In this document: one piece after another, positions 26,911-39,060 of the stretch | How the letters are laid out: the number at the start of each line of letters is the position of its first letter | Numbering within the stretch: the first letter of the stretch is position 1 | Assembly (NCBI RefSeq): GCF_051020955.1 | Contig: NW_027476760.1 | Coordinates: forward strand, 62,001 to 126,000 | Reading direction: 5' to 3' | DNA length: 64,000 nucleotides | Source of the DNA: Megalopta genalis | Lineage: Eukaryota; Arthropoda; Insecta; Hymenoptera; Halictidae | Program-made: the position numbers and the translations under genes | The notes under the pieces: model-generated | Seen by the model: only the letters and a program-made list of their open reading frames with translations | Databases searched by the model: none | What the model was told of the DNA's origin: nothing

Positions 26911-29474
26911 GATATAAGTGATATAGCTTCAAATGCAGACAAAACAAACGAGTTAGCTTCAACTCCATGCGAAACACGTGAATTAGCTTCAACTACTTGC
27001 GATATAAGTGATATAGATGCAACTGCAGGCGAAACAAATGAGTAAGTTTCAAATCCATGCGAGACACATGATTTAGCTTCAAATCAACGCGAAGTAGAAG
27101 ACTTAGCATCAAATCCATGCGAAACAAATGATTTACCTTCAAATACTTGCGGTATAAATGAAATAGCTTCAAATGCAGGCGAAACACACGAGTTAGTTTC
27201 TAATCCATGCGAAACAAATGATTCAGCTTCAGATACTTGCGAGATAAGTAATATAGCATTAAATGCAAGTGAAACGAACTAGTTAGCTTCAAATCCATGC
27301 GACACAAATGATTTAGCTTGAGATACTTGCGATATGAGTTATATAGCTTCAAATGCAGCGAAACAAACGAGTAAGCTTCAAATCAACGCGAAACACAAGA
27401 TTTAGCTTCAAGTCAATGCGATGTAGAAGATTTAGCTTCAAATCCAAGCGAAACACATGATTTAGCTTCAATTCAATGTGATGTAGAAGGTTTAGCTTGA
27501 AATCCACGCGAAACAAATGGTTTAGTTACAAATACTTGTGATATATATTATTTAGCTACAACTGCATGCGAAACAAACGAGTTAGCTTCAAATCCATGCG
27601 AAACACATGATTTAGCTTCAAATCAATGCGATGCAGAAGGTTTAGCTTCAAATCCATGCGATACACAAGATTTAGCTTCAAATCAATGCGATGTAGAAGG
27701 TTCAGCTTCAAATCCATGCGACACATATGATTTAGCTTCAAATACTTGCGATATAAGTGATACAGCTTCAAACGTATGCGAAATAAACGAGTTAGCTTCA
27801 AATACTTGCGATATAAATGAAGTAGGTTCAAAAGCAGGAAAACGAACGAGTTAGCTTCAAATCCATGCGAAACACATGATTTAGCTTCATATCAATACGA
27901 AGTAGAAGGCTTAGCTTCAAATCCATGCGACACAACTGATTGAGCATCAAATACTTGCGATATAAATGATATAGCTTCAAATGCAGTCGAAACAAACGAG
28001 TTAGCTTAAAATCCATGCGAAACACATGATTTAGCTTCAAAACAATGCGAAGTAGAAGGCTCATCTACAAATCCATGCGAAAAAAATGGTTTAGCTTCAA
28101 CTACTTGTGATATACATGACTTAGCTTCAGCTGCATTCGAAACAGACGAGTTAGCTTCTAATCCTCGCGAAATACATTATTTAGCTTCAAAACAGTGCGA
28201 ATTAGAAGGCTTAGCTTCAAATCCATGCGACTCAAATGGTTTAGCTTCAAATCAGTGCGAAGCAGAAGGCTTAGCTTCAAATCCATTCGAAACACATTAT
28301 TTACCTTCAAATCAACGCGAAACACATGGTATAGCTTTGTATTCTTGCGAAACAAATGCGATAGCTTCAGATACTTGTGATAAACATGACTTAGATTCAA
28401 CTGCACGCGAAACAAACGAGTCAGCTTCATATACATGCGAAACACATGATGAAGCTTTAAATCAATGCGAACTAGAAGGCTTAACTTCAAATCCATGCGA
28501 AACACATAATTTAGCTTCAAATCAATTCGAAGTATAAGTCTTAGATTCAAATCCAGGCGAATCAAATGGTTTAGCTTCAAATACTTGTGATATTCATGAT
28601 TTAGTTTCAACTGGATTCGAACAAACGAGACAGCTTCAAATCCACGCGAAACACATGATTTAGCTTATAATCACAGCGAAGTAGATGGCTTAGCTTTAAA
28701 TCCATGCGAAACACATGATTTAGCTTGAAATCAGTGCGAAGTAGAAGCCTTAGCTTCAAATGCATGCGAATCAAATGGTTCAGCTTCAAATCCATGCGAA
28801 ACACGTGATTTAGCTTCAAATCAATGCGATGTAGATGGATTAGCTTCAAGTCCATGCGAAACAAATGATTTAGCATCAGATACTTGCGATATGATTGATA
28901 CAGCTTCAAATGCAGGGGAAACAAACGAGTTAGCTTCAAATACATGCGAATCACATGATTTAGCTGCAAATCAATGCGATGTAGAAGGTTTAGCTTCAAA
29001 TCAATGGGAAACAAATGATTTAGCTTCAGATACCTGCGATATAAATGATATAGCTTCAAATGCAGGCGACACAATCGAGTTAGCTATAAATCCATGTGAA
29101 ACACATGATTTTGCTCCAAATCAATGCGAAGTAGAAGACTTAGCTTCAAAACAATGCGATACATAAGATTTAGCTTCAAATCAATGCGAAGTAGAAGGCT
29201 TATCTTCAAATCCATGCGAAACGAAAGATTTAGTTTCAAATAATTGCGATATAAATGATATAGATTCATATGCAGGCGAACCGAACGAGTTAGTTTCATA
29301 TGCATGCGACACACATGATTTAGATGCAAATCAATGCGACGTAGAAGGCATAGCATCAAATCCATGCGAAACAAATCATTTAGCTTCAAATAGTTGCGAT
29401 ATAAATGAAGTAGCTTTAAATGCAGGCGAAACAAACGAGTTAGCTTCAAATCCATGCGACACAACTGATTTAAC

Positions 29475-30890
29475 ATCAAATACTCGCGATATAAGTGATC
29501 TAGCTTCAAATACAGGCGAATCGAACGAGTTAGCTTCAAATCCATGCGAAACACATGATTCAGCTGCAAATCAATGCGATGTAGAAGGTTCAGCTTCAAA
29601 TCCATGCGAAACACATGATTCAGCTGCAAATCAATGCGATGTAGAAGTTTTAGCTTCAAATCCATGCGAAACACATTATTTAGCTGCAAATCAGTGCGAA
29701 GTAGAAGGCTCGGGTTCAAATCAATGCGATTCAAATGGTTCATCTTCAAATACTTGTGAAAGACATGATTTAGCTTCAACTGCATGCGAAACACATGATT
29801 TAGCTTCAAATCAATGCGATGTAGAAGGTTTAGCTTCAAATCCATGCAAAACACGTGATTTAACTTCCAATTAATGCGAAGTAGAAGGCTTAGCTTCAAA
29901 TCCATGCGAATCAAATGGTTTAGCTTCAAATACTTGTGATATACGTTATTTAGATTGAACTGCATGCGCAACGAACGAGTTAGCTTCAAATCCATGCGAG
30001 ACACATGACTTAGCTTCAAATCAATGCGATGTAGAAGGTTTAGCTTCAAAACCACGCGAAACATATGATTTAGCTTCAAACACTCGGGGTATAAGTGATA
30101 TAGCTTCAAATGCAGACTAATCAAAGGAGTTAGCTTCAAAATCCAAGCGATACACATGATTTAGAATCAAATATTAGCGATATTATAGATGTAGATTCAA
30201 CTGCAGGAGAAACGAACGAGTTAGTTTCAAATCCATGCGATACACATGATTCAGCTGCAAATCAACGCGATGTAGAAGGTTCAGCTTCAAATCGACTCGA
30301 AACACATGATTCAGCTGCAAATCAATGCGATGTAGAAGGTTTAGCTACAAATCATGCGAAACACATGATTTAGCTTCAAATACTTGCGATGTAAGTGATC
30401 TAGCTTCAAATACAGGCGAATCGAACGAGTTTGCTTCAAATCCATGCGAAACACATGATTCAGCTGCAAATCAATGCGATGTAGAAGGTTCAGCTTCAAA
30501 TCCATGCGAAACACATGATTCAGCTGCAAATCAATGCGATGTAGAAGGTTTAGCTTCAAATCCATGCGAAACACATTATTTAGCTGCAAATCAGTTCGAA
30601 GTAGAAGGCTCGGGTTCAAATCAATGCGATTCAAATGGTTCATCTTCAAATACTTGTGAAAGATATGATTTAGCTTCAACTGCATGCGAAACACATGATT
30701 TAGCTTCAAATCAATGCGATGTAGAAGGTTTAGCTTCAAATCCATGCAAAACACGTGATTTAACTTCCAATTAATGCGAAGTAGAAGGCTTAGCTTCAAA
30801 TCCATGCGAATCAAATGGTTTAGCTTCAAATACTTGTGATATACGTTATTTAGATTGAACTGCATGCGCAACGAACGTGTTAGCTTCAAA
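29475..30890. repeat. 900-bp spaced duplication (30 monomers)
   Basis: About 29475-29990 matches about 30375-30890 at an offset of exactly 900 bp. Landmarks common to both are GGCTCGGGTTCAAATC, AATGGTTCATCTTC, ATGCAAAACACGTGATTTAA, TTCCAATTAATGCG and TAGATTGAACTGCATGCG. The intervening 30000-30374 is different and includes a GGTATAAG monomer and the 31-bp TTCAAAATCCAAGCG monomer. Related sequence recurs at 55.5-56.4 kb. Confidence 0.85.
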
Positions 30891-33221
30891 TCCATGCGAA
30901 ACACATGATATAGCTGCAAATCAATGCGATGAAGAAGGTTTAGCTTCAAATCCATGCGAAACAAATGATATAGCTTCAAACACATGGGGTGTAAGTGATA
31001 TAGCTTCAAATGAAGACTAATCAAACGAGTTAGATTCAAAATCCACGCGATACACATGATTTAGCTTCAAATACTAGCGATATAAGTAATGTAGATTCAA
31101 CTGCAGGCGAAACGAACGAGTTAGCTTCAAATCAATGCGAAACACATGATTTGGCTGTAAATCATTGCGATGTAGAAGGTTTAGCTTCAAAACAATAAGA
31201 GGTAGAAGGTTTAGCTTCAAATCAATAGAATGTAGAAGATTCAGCTTCAAATCAATGCGATGTAGAAGGTTTAGCTTCAAATCCATGCGAAACAAATGGT
31301 TTAGCTACAAATAATTGTGATATACATTGCTTAGCTTCAAATCCATACGAAACACACGATTTATCTTCAAATCAATGCGATGTAGAAGGATTAGCTTCAA
31401 ATCCATGCGATACACAAGATTTAGCTTCAAATCCATGCGATACACAAGATTTAGCTTCAAATCAAGACGATGTAGTAGGTTCAGCTTCAAATCCATGCGG
31501 CACATATGATTTAGCTTCAAATACTTGCGATATAAGTGATATAGTTTCAAATGGAGGCGAAACGAACGAGTAAGCTTCAAATCCATGCGAAACACATGAT
31601 TTAGCTGCAAATCAATGCGATATAGAAGGTTTAGCTTCAAATCCACGTGATACACTAGATTTAGCTTCAAATCAAAGCGATGTAGAAGGTTCTGCTTCAA
31701 ATCGATACGACACATATGACCTAGCTTCAAATACTTGCGATATTCGTTATTTAGATTTAACTGCATGCGCAACGAACGAGTTAGCTTCAAATCAATGCGT
31801 TGTAGAAGGTTTAGATTCAATTCCATGCAAAACACGTGATTTAAATTCCAATTAATGCGAAGTAGAAGGCTTAGCTTCAAATCCATGCGAATCAAATGGT
31901 TTAGCTTCAAATAATGGTGATATACGTTATTTAGATTTAACTGCATGCGCAACGAACGAGTTAGCTTCACATCAATGCGAAACACATGATTTAGCTGCAA
32001 ATCAATCCGATGAAGAAGGTTTAGCTTCAAATCCATGCGAAACAAATGATATATCTTCAAACACTGGGGGTGTAAGTGATATAGCTTCAAATGAAGACTA
32101 ATCAAACGAGTTAGCTTCAAAATCCACGCGATACACATGATTTAGCTTCAAATACTAGCGATATAAGTAATGTAGATTCAACTGCAGGCGAAACGAACGA
32201 GTTAGCTTCAAATCCATGCGAAACACATGATTCAGCTGCAAATCAATGCGATGTAGAAGGTTCAGCTTCAAATCGATGCGAAACACATGATTCAGCTGCA
32301 AATCAATGCGATGTAGAAGGTTTAGCTTCAAATCCACGCGATACACTAGATTTAGCTTCAAATCTATGCGATGTAGAAGGTTCTGCTTCAAATTCATACG
32401 ACACATATGATTTAGCTTCAAATACTTGCGATATTCGTTATTTAGATTTAACTGCATGCGCAACGAACGAGTTAGCTTCAAATCAATGCGTTGTAGAAGG
32501 TTTAGATTCAAATCCATGCAAAACACGTGATTTAAATTCCAATTAATGCGAAGTAGAAGGCTTAGCTTCAAATCCATGCGAATCAAATGGTTTAGCTTCA
32601 AATCGATGCGAAACACATGATACAGCTGCAAATCAATGCGATGTAAAAGGTTTAGCTTCAAATCATGCGAAATACATGATTTAGCTTCAAATACTAGCGA
32701 TATAAGTGACATAGTTTCAAATGGAGGCGAAACGAACGAGTTAGCTTCAAATCCATGCGAAACATATGATTTAGCTGCAAATCAATGCGATGTAGAAGGA
32801 TTACCTTCAAATCCATGTGATACACTAGATTTAGCTTCAAATCAATGCGATGTAGAAGGTTCTGCTTCAAATCCATACGACACATATGTCCTAGCTTCAA
32901 ATACTTGCGATATAAGTGATATAGCTTCAAAAACTGGAGGAACAAACGAGGTAGCTTCAATTCCATGCGAAACAAATGATTTAGCTTCAAATCAATGCGT
33001 AGTAGAAGGCTTAGCTTAAAATTCATGCGAAACAAATGGTTTAGCTACAAATACTTGTGATATACATTATTTAGCTACAACTGCATGCGAAACAAACGAG
33101 TTAGCATCAAATCCATACGAAACACATGATTAAGCTTCAAATCAATGCGATGTAGATGGTTTGCTTCAAATCCATGCGAAACACAAGATTTAGCTTCAAA
33201 TCAATGTGATGTAGTAGGTTC

Positions 33222-33927
33222 AGCTTCAAATCCATGCGATATAAGTGATATAGCTTCAAAAGCAGGAGGAACAAACGAGGTAGATTCAATTCCATGCGAA
33301 ACAAATGATTTAGCTTCTAATAAATGCGACGTAGAAGGCGTAGCTTAAAATCCATGCGAAACAAATGGTTTAGCTACAAATACTTGTGATATACATTACT
33401 TAGCTACAACTGCATGCGAAACTAACGAGTTAGCTTCAAATCCATGCGAAACACACGATTTATCTTCAAATCAATGCGATGTAGAAGGTTTAGCTTCAAA
33501 TCCATGCGATACACAAGATTTAGCTTCAAATCAATGCGATGTAGAAGGTTCAGCTTCAAATCCATGCGTCACATATGATTTAGCTTCAAATACTTGCGAT
33601 ATAAGTGATATAGCTTCAAAAGCTGGAGGAACAAACGAGGTGGCTTCAATTCCATGCGAAACGAATGATTTAGCTTCAAATCAATGCGAAGTAGAAGGCG
33701 TTGCTGGAAATATATGCGAAACAAATGGTTTAGCTACAAATACTTGTGATATACATTATTCAGCTACAACTGCATGCGAAACAAACGAGTTAGCTTCAAA
33801 TCCATGCGAAACACACGATTTAGCTTCAAATCAATGCGATGTAGATGGTTTAGCTTCAAATCCAAACGAAACACATGATTTAGCTGCAAATCATTGCCAT
33901 GTAGAAGGTTTAGCTTCAAAGCAATAA
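33222..33927 (+). repeat. Putative progenitor segment: plus frame mostly intact
   Basis: This stretch has the monomer order of the domain I HOR but without its lesions. TTCAAAAGCAGGAGG stands where the HOR has TTCATAAGCAGGAGG (stop). ACACACGATTTAGC stands where the HOR has ACACACGATTAAGC (stop). GATGGTTTAGCTTC at about 33844 stands where the HOR has the 29-bp GATGGTTTGCTTC. The plus frame is open over 33640-33927 with units such as SNPCETHDLA and SNQCDVDGLA, ending at GCAATAAGAGG. A single TAA remains near 33346. A decayed sister lies just upstream, near 33110-33170. Confidence 0.6.
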
Positions 33928-34619
33928 GAGGTAGAAGGTTTAGCTTCAAATCAATGGAATGTAGAAGGTTTAGCTTCAAATCAATGCGATGTTAAGGTTT
34001 AGCTTCAAATCAATTCGAAGGGCAAGGCTTAGATTCAAATCCATGCGAAACAAATGGTTTAGCTACAAATACTTTTGATATACATTACTTAGCTACAACT
34101 GCATGCGAAACTAACGAGTTAGCTTCAAATCCATGCGAAACACACGATTTATCTTCAAATCAATGCGATGTAGAAGTTTTAGCTTCAAATCCATGCGATA
34201 CACAAGATTTAGCTTCAGGTCAATGCGATGTAGTAGGTTCGGCTTCAAATCCATGCGATATAAGTGATATAGCTTCAAAAGCAGGAGGAACAAACGAGGT
34301 AGATTCAATTCCATGCGAAACAAATGATTTAGCTTCAAATAAATGCGACGTAGAAGGCGTAGCTTCAAATCCATGAGAAACAAATGGTTTAGCTACAAAT
34401 ACTTGTGATATACATTACTTAGCTACAACTTCATGAGAAACTAACGAGTTAGCTTCAAATCCATGCGAAACACACGATTTATCTTCAAATCAATGCGATG
34501 TAGAAGGTTTAGCTTCAAATCCATGCGATACACAAGATTTAGCTTCAAATCAATGCGATGTAGTAGGTACAGCTTCAAATCCATGCGGGACATATGATTT
34601 AGCTTCAGATACTTGCGAT

Positions 34620-36600
34620 ATAAGTGATATAGTTTCAAATGGAGGCGAAACGAACGAGTTAGCTTCAAATCCATGCAAAACACATGATTTAGCTGCAAAT
34701 CAATGTGATGTAGAAGGTTTAGCTTCAAATCCATGCGATACACAAGATTTAGCTTCAAATCAATGCGATGTAGTACGTTCAGCTTCAAATCCATGCGGCA
34801 CATATGATTTAGTTTCAAATACTTGCGATATAAGTGATATAGTTTCAAATGGAGGCGAAACGAACGAGTAAGCTTCAAATCCATGCGAAATACGTGATTT
34901 AGTTTGAAATCAATTCGAAGTAGAAGGCTTAGCTTCAAATCCAAGCGAGACACATGATTTAGCTTCAAATCAGTGCGAAGTAGAAGGCTCAGCTTCAAAT
35001 ACATGCGAATATAATGGTTCGGCTTCAAATACTTGTGAAATACATGAGTTAGCTTCAACTGCATGCGAAACACATGGTTTAGCTTAATATTCATGCGAAA
35101 CGAATGGTTCAGCTCCAAATACATGTTATATACATGATTTAGCTTCAACTGCATGTGAAACAAACGTGTTAGCTTCAAATCCATGCGAAGCACATGATTT
35201 AGCTTCAAATCGATGCGAAATAGAGGACTTAGCTTCAAATCCATGCGGAACGAATGATTTAGCACCAAATACTTGCCAAATAAGTGATATAGAATAAAAT
35301 ACAGGCGAAACAAACGAGTTAGTTTCAAATCCATGCGGATCACATGATTTAGCTTCAAATCATTGCGAAGTAGAATGCTTTGCTTCAAATCCATGCGAAT
35401 CAAATGGTTTAGCTTCACAAACTTGCTATATAAATGATATAGCTTCAAATGCAGGTGAAACAAACGAGTTAGCTTCAGATCCATGTGAAATACATGATTT
35501 AGCTTCAAATCAATTCGAAGCAGAAGGCCTAGCTTCAAATCCAAGCGAGACATATGATTTAGATTCAAATCAGTGCGAAGTAGAAGGCTCAACTACAAAT
35601 CCATGCGAATCTAATGGTTGGGCTTCAAATAGTTGTGATTTACATGATTTAGCTTCAACTGCATGCGAAACAAACGTGTTAGCTTAAAATCCAAGCGAAA
35701 CACATGATTCAGCTTCAAGTCAATGCGAAGTAGAAGGCTTAGCTTCAAATCCATGAGAAACGAATGATTTAGCTTCAAATACTAAGAGAATATACGTAAA
35801 ATAGCTTCAAATGCAGGCGAAACAAACGAGTTAGATTCAAATCCCTTAGATTCAAATCAATTCGAAGTAGGAGGCATAGCTTCAAATCCAAGCGGGTCAC
35901 GTGATTTAGCTACGAATCAGTGCGAAGTATAAGGCTCAGCTTCAAATCCATGCGAATCTAATGGTTCGGCTTCAAATACTTGTGAAATACATGATTTAGC
36001 TACAACTGCATGCGAAACAAACGAGCTAGCTTCAAATCCATGCGAAACACATGATTTAGCTTCAAATCAAAGCGACGTAGAAGGTTTAGCTTCAAATGCG
36101 TCCGAAACAAATGATTTAGTTTCAAATACTTGAGATATAAGTGATATAGCTTCAAATACTTGCGATATGAGTGATATAGCTTCAAATGCAGGCGAAACAG
36201 AAGAGTTAGCGTCAAATCCATGCGGAACGAATGATTTAGCTTCAAATACTTGCTGTATAAATGAAAGAGCTTCAAATGCAGACGAAACAAACGAGTTAGC
36301 TTCTAATCAATGCGAAACACATGATTTAGCTTCAAATCATTGCGAAGTAGAAGGCTTATAATAAAATCCATGCAAGTCAAATGGTTTAGCTTCAACTTCT
36401 TGTGATATACATGGTTTAGCTCCGAACCATGCGAACAAACGATTTAGCTTCAAATTAATGCGATATGAACAATTTAGCTTCAGATTCATCCGAAATACAC
36501 GAATCAGCTTCAAATTCACGCGAGACATACGATTAGCTTCAATATCATGCGAAACACACGATTTCGCTTCAAATTCGTGCGAAATAACGATTTTGAATAA
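34620..36600. repeat. Segment S1, duplicated at 38.2-39.0 and 56.4-60.3 kb
   Basis: This carries distinctive monomers shared with two other places: TAGTACGTTCAGC at 34771, GCACATGATTTAGCTTC followed by AATCGATGCGAAATAG, CACCAAATACTTGCC, ACTTGCTATATAAATG at about 35421, AATACTAAGAGAATATACG at about 35778, and CTTGCTGTATAAATG. It matches 56348-57158 at an offset of 21728, and after the transposon 59110 onward at 23681. It contains an uninterrupted version of the transposon target site. Confidence 0.88.
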
Positions 36601-37925
36601 TCCATTTTGCTTCAAATTCATGCGAAATGAACAATTTAGCTCAGATTCATACGAAATACACGAATTAGCTTCAAATTCACACGAAACAAACGATTTAACT
36701 TCAATATCATGCGATAAACACGATTTCGATTGAAATTCGTGCAAAATAGCGATTTAAACAAACGATTTATCTTCAAATTCATGCCAAATGAACAGTTTAG
36801 CTTCAAATTAATTCGAATTACACGATCTAGCTTTAAATCCACGCGAAACAAACGATTTAGCTTCAAATTCATGCGGTATGAACAATTTAACTTCAGATTC
36901 ATGTGAAATACACGAATTAGCTTCAAATTCACACGAAACAAACGATTTAATTTCAATATCATGCGAAACACACGATTTCGCTACAAATTCGTGCGAAATA
37001 GCGATTTTAAACAAACGATTTTGCTTCAAATTCATGCGAAATGAACAATTTAGCTTCAGATTCATACGAAATAAACGAATTAGCTTTAAATCAACGCGAA
37101 ACATACGATTTAGGTTCAATATCATGCGAAACCCTCGATTTCGCTTCAAATTCGTGCGAAATCGATTTTAAATAATCGATTTTGCTTCAAATCCATGCGA
37201 TATGAACAATTTAGCTTCAGATTCATGCGAAATACACGAATCAGCTGCAAATTCACGCGAAACAAACGATTTAAATTCAACATCATGCGATATACACGAT
37301 CTCGATTCAAATTCGTGAAATAGCGATTTTAAACAAACGATTTAGCTTCAAGTTCATGCGAAATGATCAATTTAGTTTCGGATTCATGCGAAATACACGA
37401 ATTAGCTTCAAATTCACACGAAACAAAGGATTTAACTTCAATATCATGCGATAAACACGATTTCGATTGAAATTTGTGCAAAATAGCGATTTTAAACAAA
37501 CGATTTAGCTTCAAATTCATGCCAAATGAACAGTTTAGCTTCAAATTAATTCGAATTACACGATCTAGTTTTAAATCCGCGCGAAACAAACGATTTAGCT
37601 TCAAATTCATGCGGTATGAACAATTTAACTTCAGATTCATGTGAAATACACGAATTAGCTTCAAATTCACACGAAACAAACGATTTAATTTCAATATCAT
37701 GCGAAACACACGATTTCGCTACAAATTCTTGCGAAATAGCGATTTTAAACAAACGATTTAGCTTCAAATTCATGCGATATGAACAATTTAGCTTCAGATT
37801 CATGCGAAATACACGAATCAGCATCAAATTCACGCGAAGCAAACGATTTAACTTCAATATCTTGCGATATACACGATCTCGATTCAAATTCGTGCGAAAT
37901 AGCGATTTTAAACAAACGGTTCAGC
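36421..37925. repeat. Divergent monomer clade sub-array
   Basis: The monomers change class here. TTCAAATTCATGCGAAATG, AACAATTTAGCTTCAGATTC, ACACGAATTAGC and ACAAACGATTTAAC replace the usual ATCCATGC...ACATGATTTAGC. Four 30-bp monomers are followed by a longer unit (about 40 bp) containing AAATAGCGATTTTAAACAAA, giving cycles of roughly 157-163 bp, two of them extended to about 257 bp. A larger period of about 738 bp is visible (36808-37149 against 37546-37887). Flanks return to the ordinary clade at both ends. A shorter piece of the same clade is at 60119-60480. Confidence 0.88.
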
Positions 37926-38224
37926 TTCAAATCCATGCGGCACATATGATTTAGTTTCAAATACTTGGGATATAAGTGATATAGCTTCAAAACCTGGAGG
38001 AACAAACGAGATAGCTTCAATTCCATGCGAAACAAATGATTTAGCTTCAAATCAATGCGAAGTAGTAGGATTAGCTTCAAATCCATGCGGAACAAACGAT
38101 TGAGCTTCAAACACATCGGATACAGGTGATATAGTTTCATCTGCATCCGAAACAAACGAGTTAGCTTCAAGTCCATGCGAAACACATGATTTAGCTGCAA
38201 ATCAATGCGATGTAGAAGGTTTAG

Positions 38225-39060
38225 CTTCAAATCCATGCGAAGCACATGATTTAGCTTCAAATCGATGCGAAATAGAGGACTTAGCTTCACATCCATGCGA
38301 AACGAATTATTTAGCACCAAATACTTGCCAAATAAGTGATATAGATTAAAATACAGGCGAAACAAACGAGTTAGTTTCAAATCCATGCGGATCACATGAT
38401 TTAGCTTCAAATCATTGCGAAGTAGAATGCTTTGCTTCAAATCCATGCGAATCAAATGGTTTAGCTTCACAAACTTGCTATATAAATGATATAGCTTCAA
38501 ATGCAGGTGAAACAAACGAGTTAGCTTCAGATCCATGTGAAATACATGATTTAGCTTCAAATCAATTCGAAGCAGAAGGCCTAGCTTCAAATCCAAGCGA
38601 GACATATGATTTAGACTCAAATCAGTGCGAAGTAGAAGGCTCAACTACAAATCCATGCGAATCTAATGGTTCGGCTTCAAATAGTTGTGATTTACATGAT
38701 TTAGCTTCAACTGCATGCGAAACAAACGTGTTAGCTTAAAATCCAAGCGAAACACATGATTCAGCTTCAAGTCAATGCGAAGTAGAAGGCTTAGCTTCAA
38801 ATCCATGAGAAACGAATGATTTAGCTTCAAATACTAAGAGAATATACGTAAAATAGCTTCAAATGCAGGCGAAACAATCGAGTTAGATTCAAATCCATGT
38901 GAAATAGATGATTTAGATTCAAATCAATTCGAAGTAGGAGGCATAGCTTCAAATCCAAGCGTGATTTAGCTACGAATCAGTGCGAAGTATAAGGCTCAGC
39001 TTCAAATCCATGCGAATCTAATGGTTCGGCTTCACATACTTGTGAAATACATGATTTAGC
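38225..39060. repeat. Segment S2, third copy of the S1 core
   Basis: This repeats the S1 landmarks: AATCGATGCGAAATAG, CACCAAATACTTGCC, ACTTGCTATATAAATG at about 38475, AATACTAAGAGAATATACG and GAAGTAGGAGGCATAGC. Small differences include TTCACATCCATGCG and a short deletion near 38960 where S1 has CAAGCGGGTCACGTG. It also carries an empty transposon target. It lies directly downstream of the divergent clade and a short bridge of domain I-type monomers (37920-38220). Confidence 0.87.

Larger units (their letters stand above)
25311..34620. repeat. Domain II: older, divergent array with pentamer order
   Basis: Monomers here are more varied and long identical blocks are fewer. The order of monomer classes follows a five-step cycle, especially at 26300-29300. 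HOR fragments of the domain I type reappear at about 25640-26110 and from 31330 onward. Single-base indels are scattered (for example ATCAATTGCGACG near 25828 and AGCTACAATCAATGCG near 26300). I interpret this as the older part of the array, from which the homogenised domains were drawn. Confidence 0.8.
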
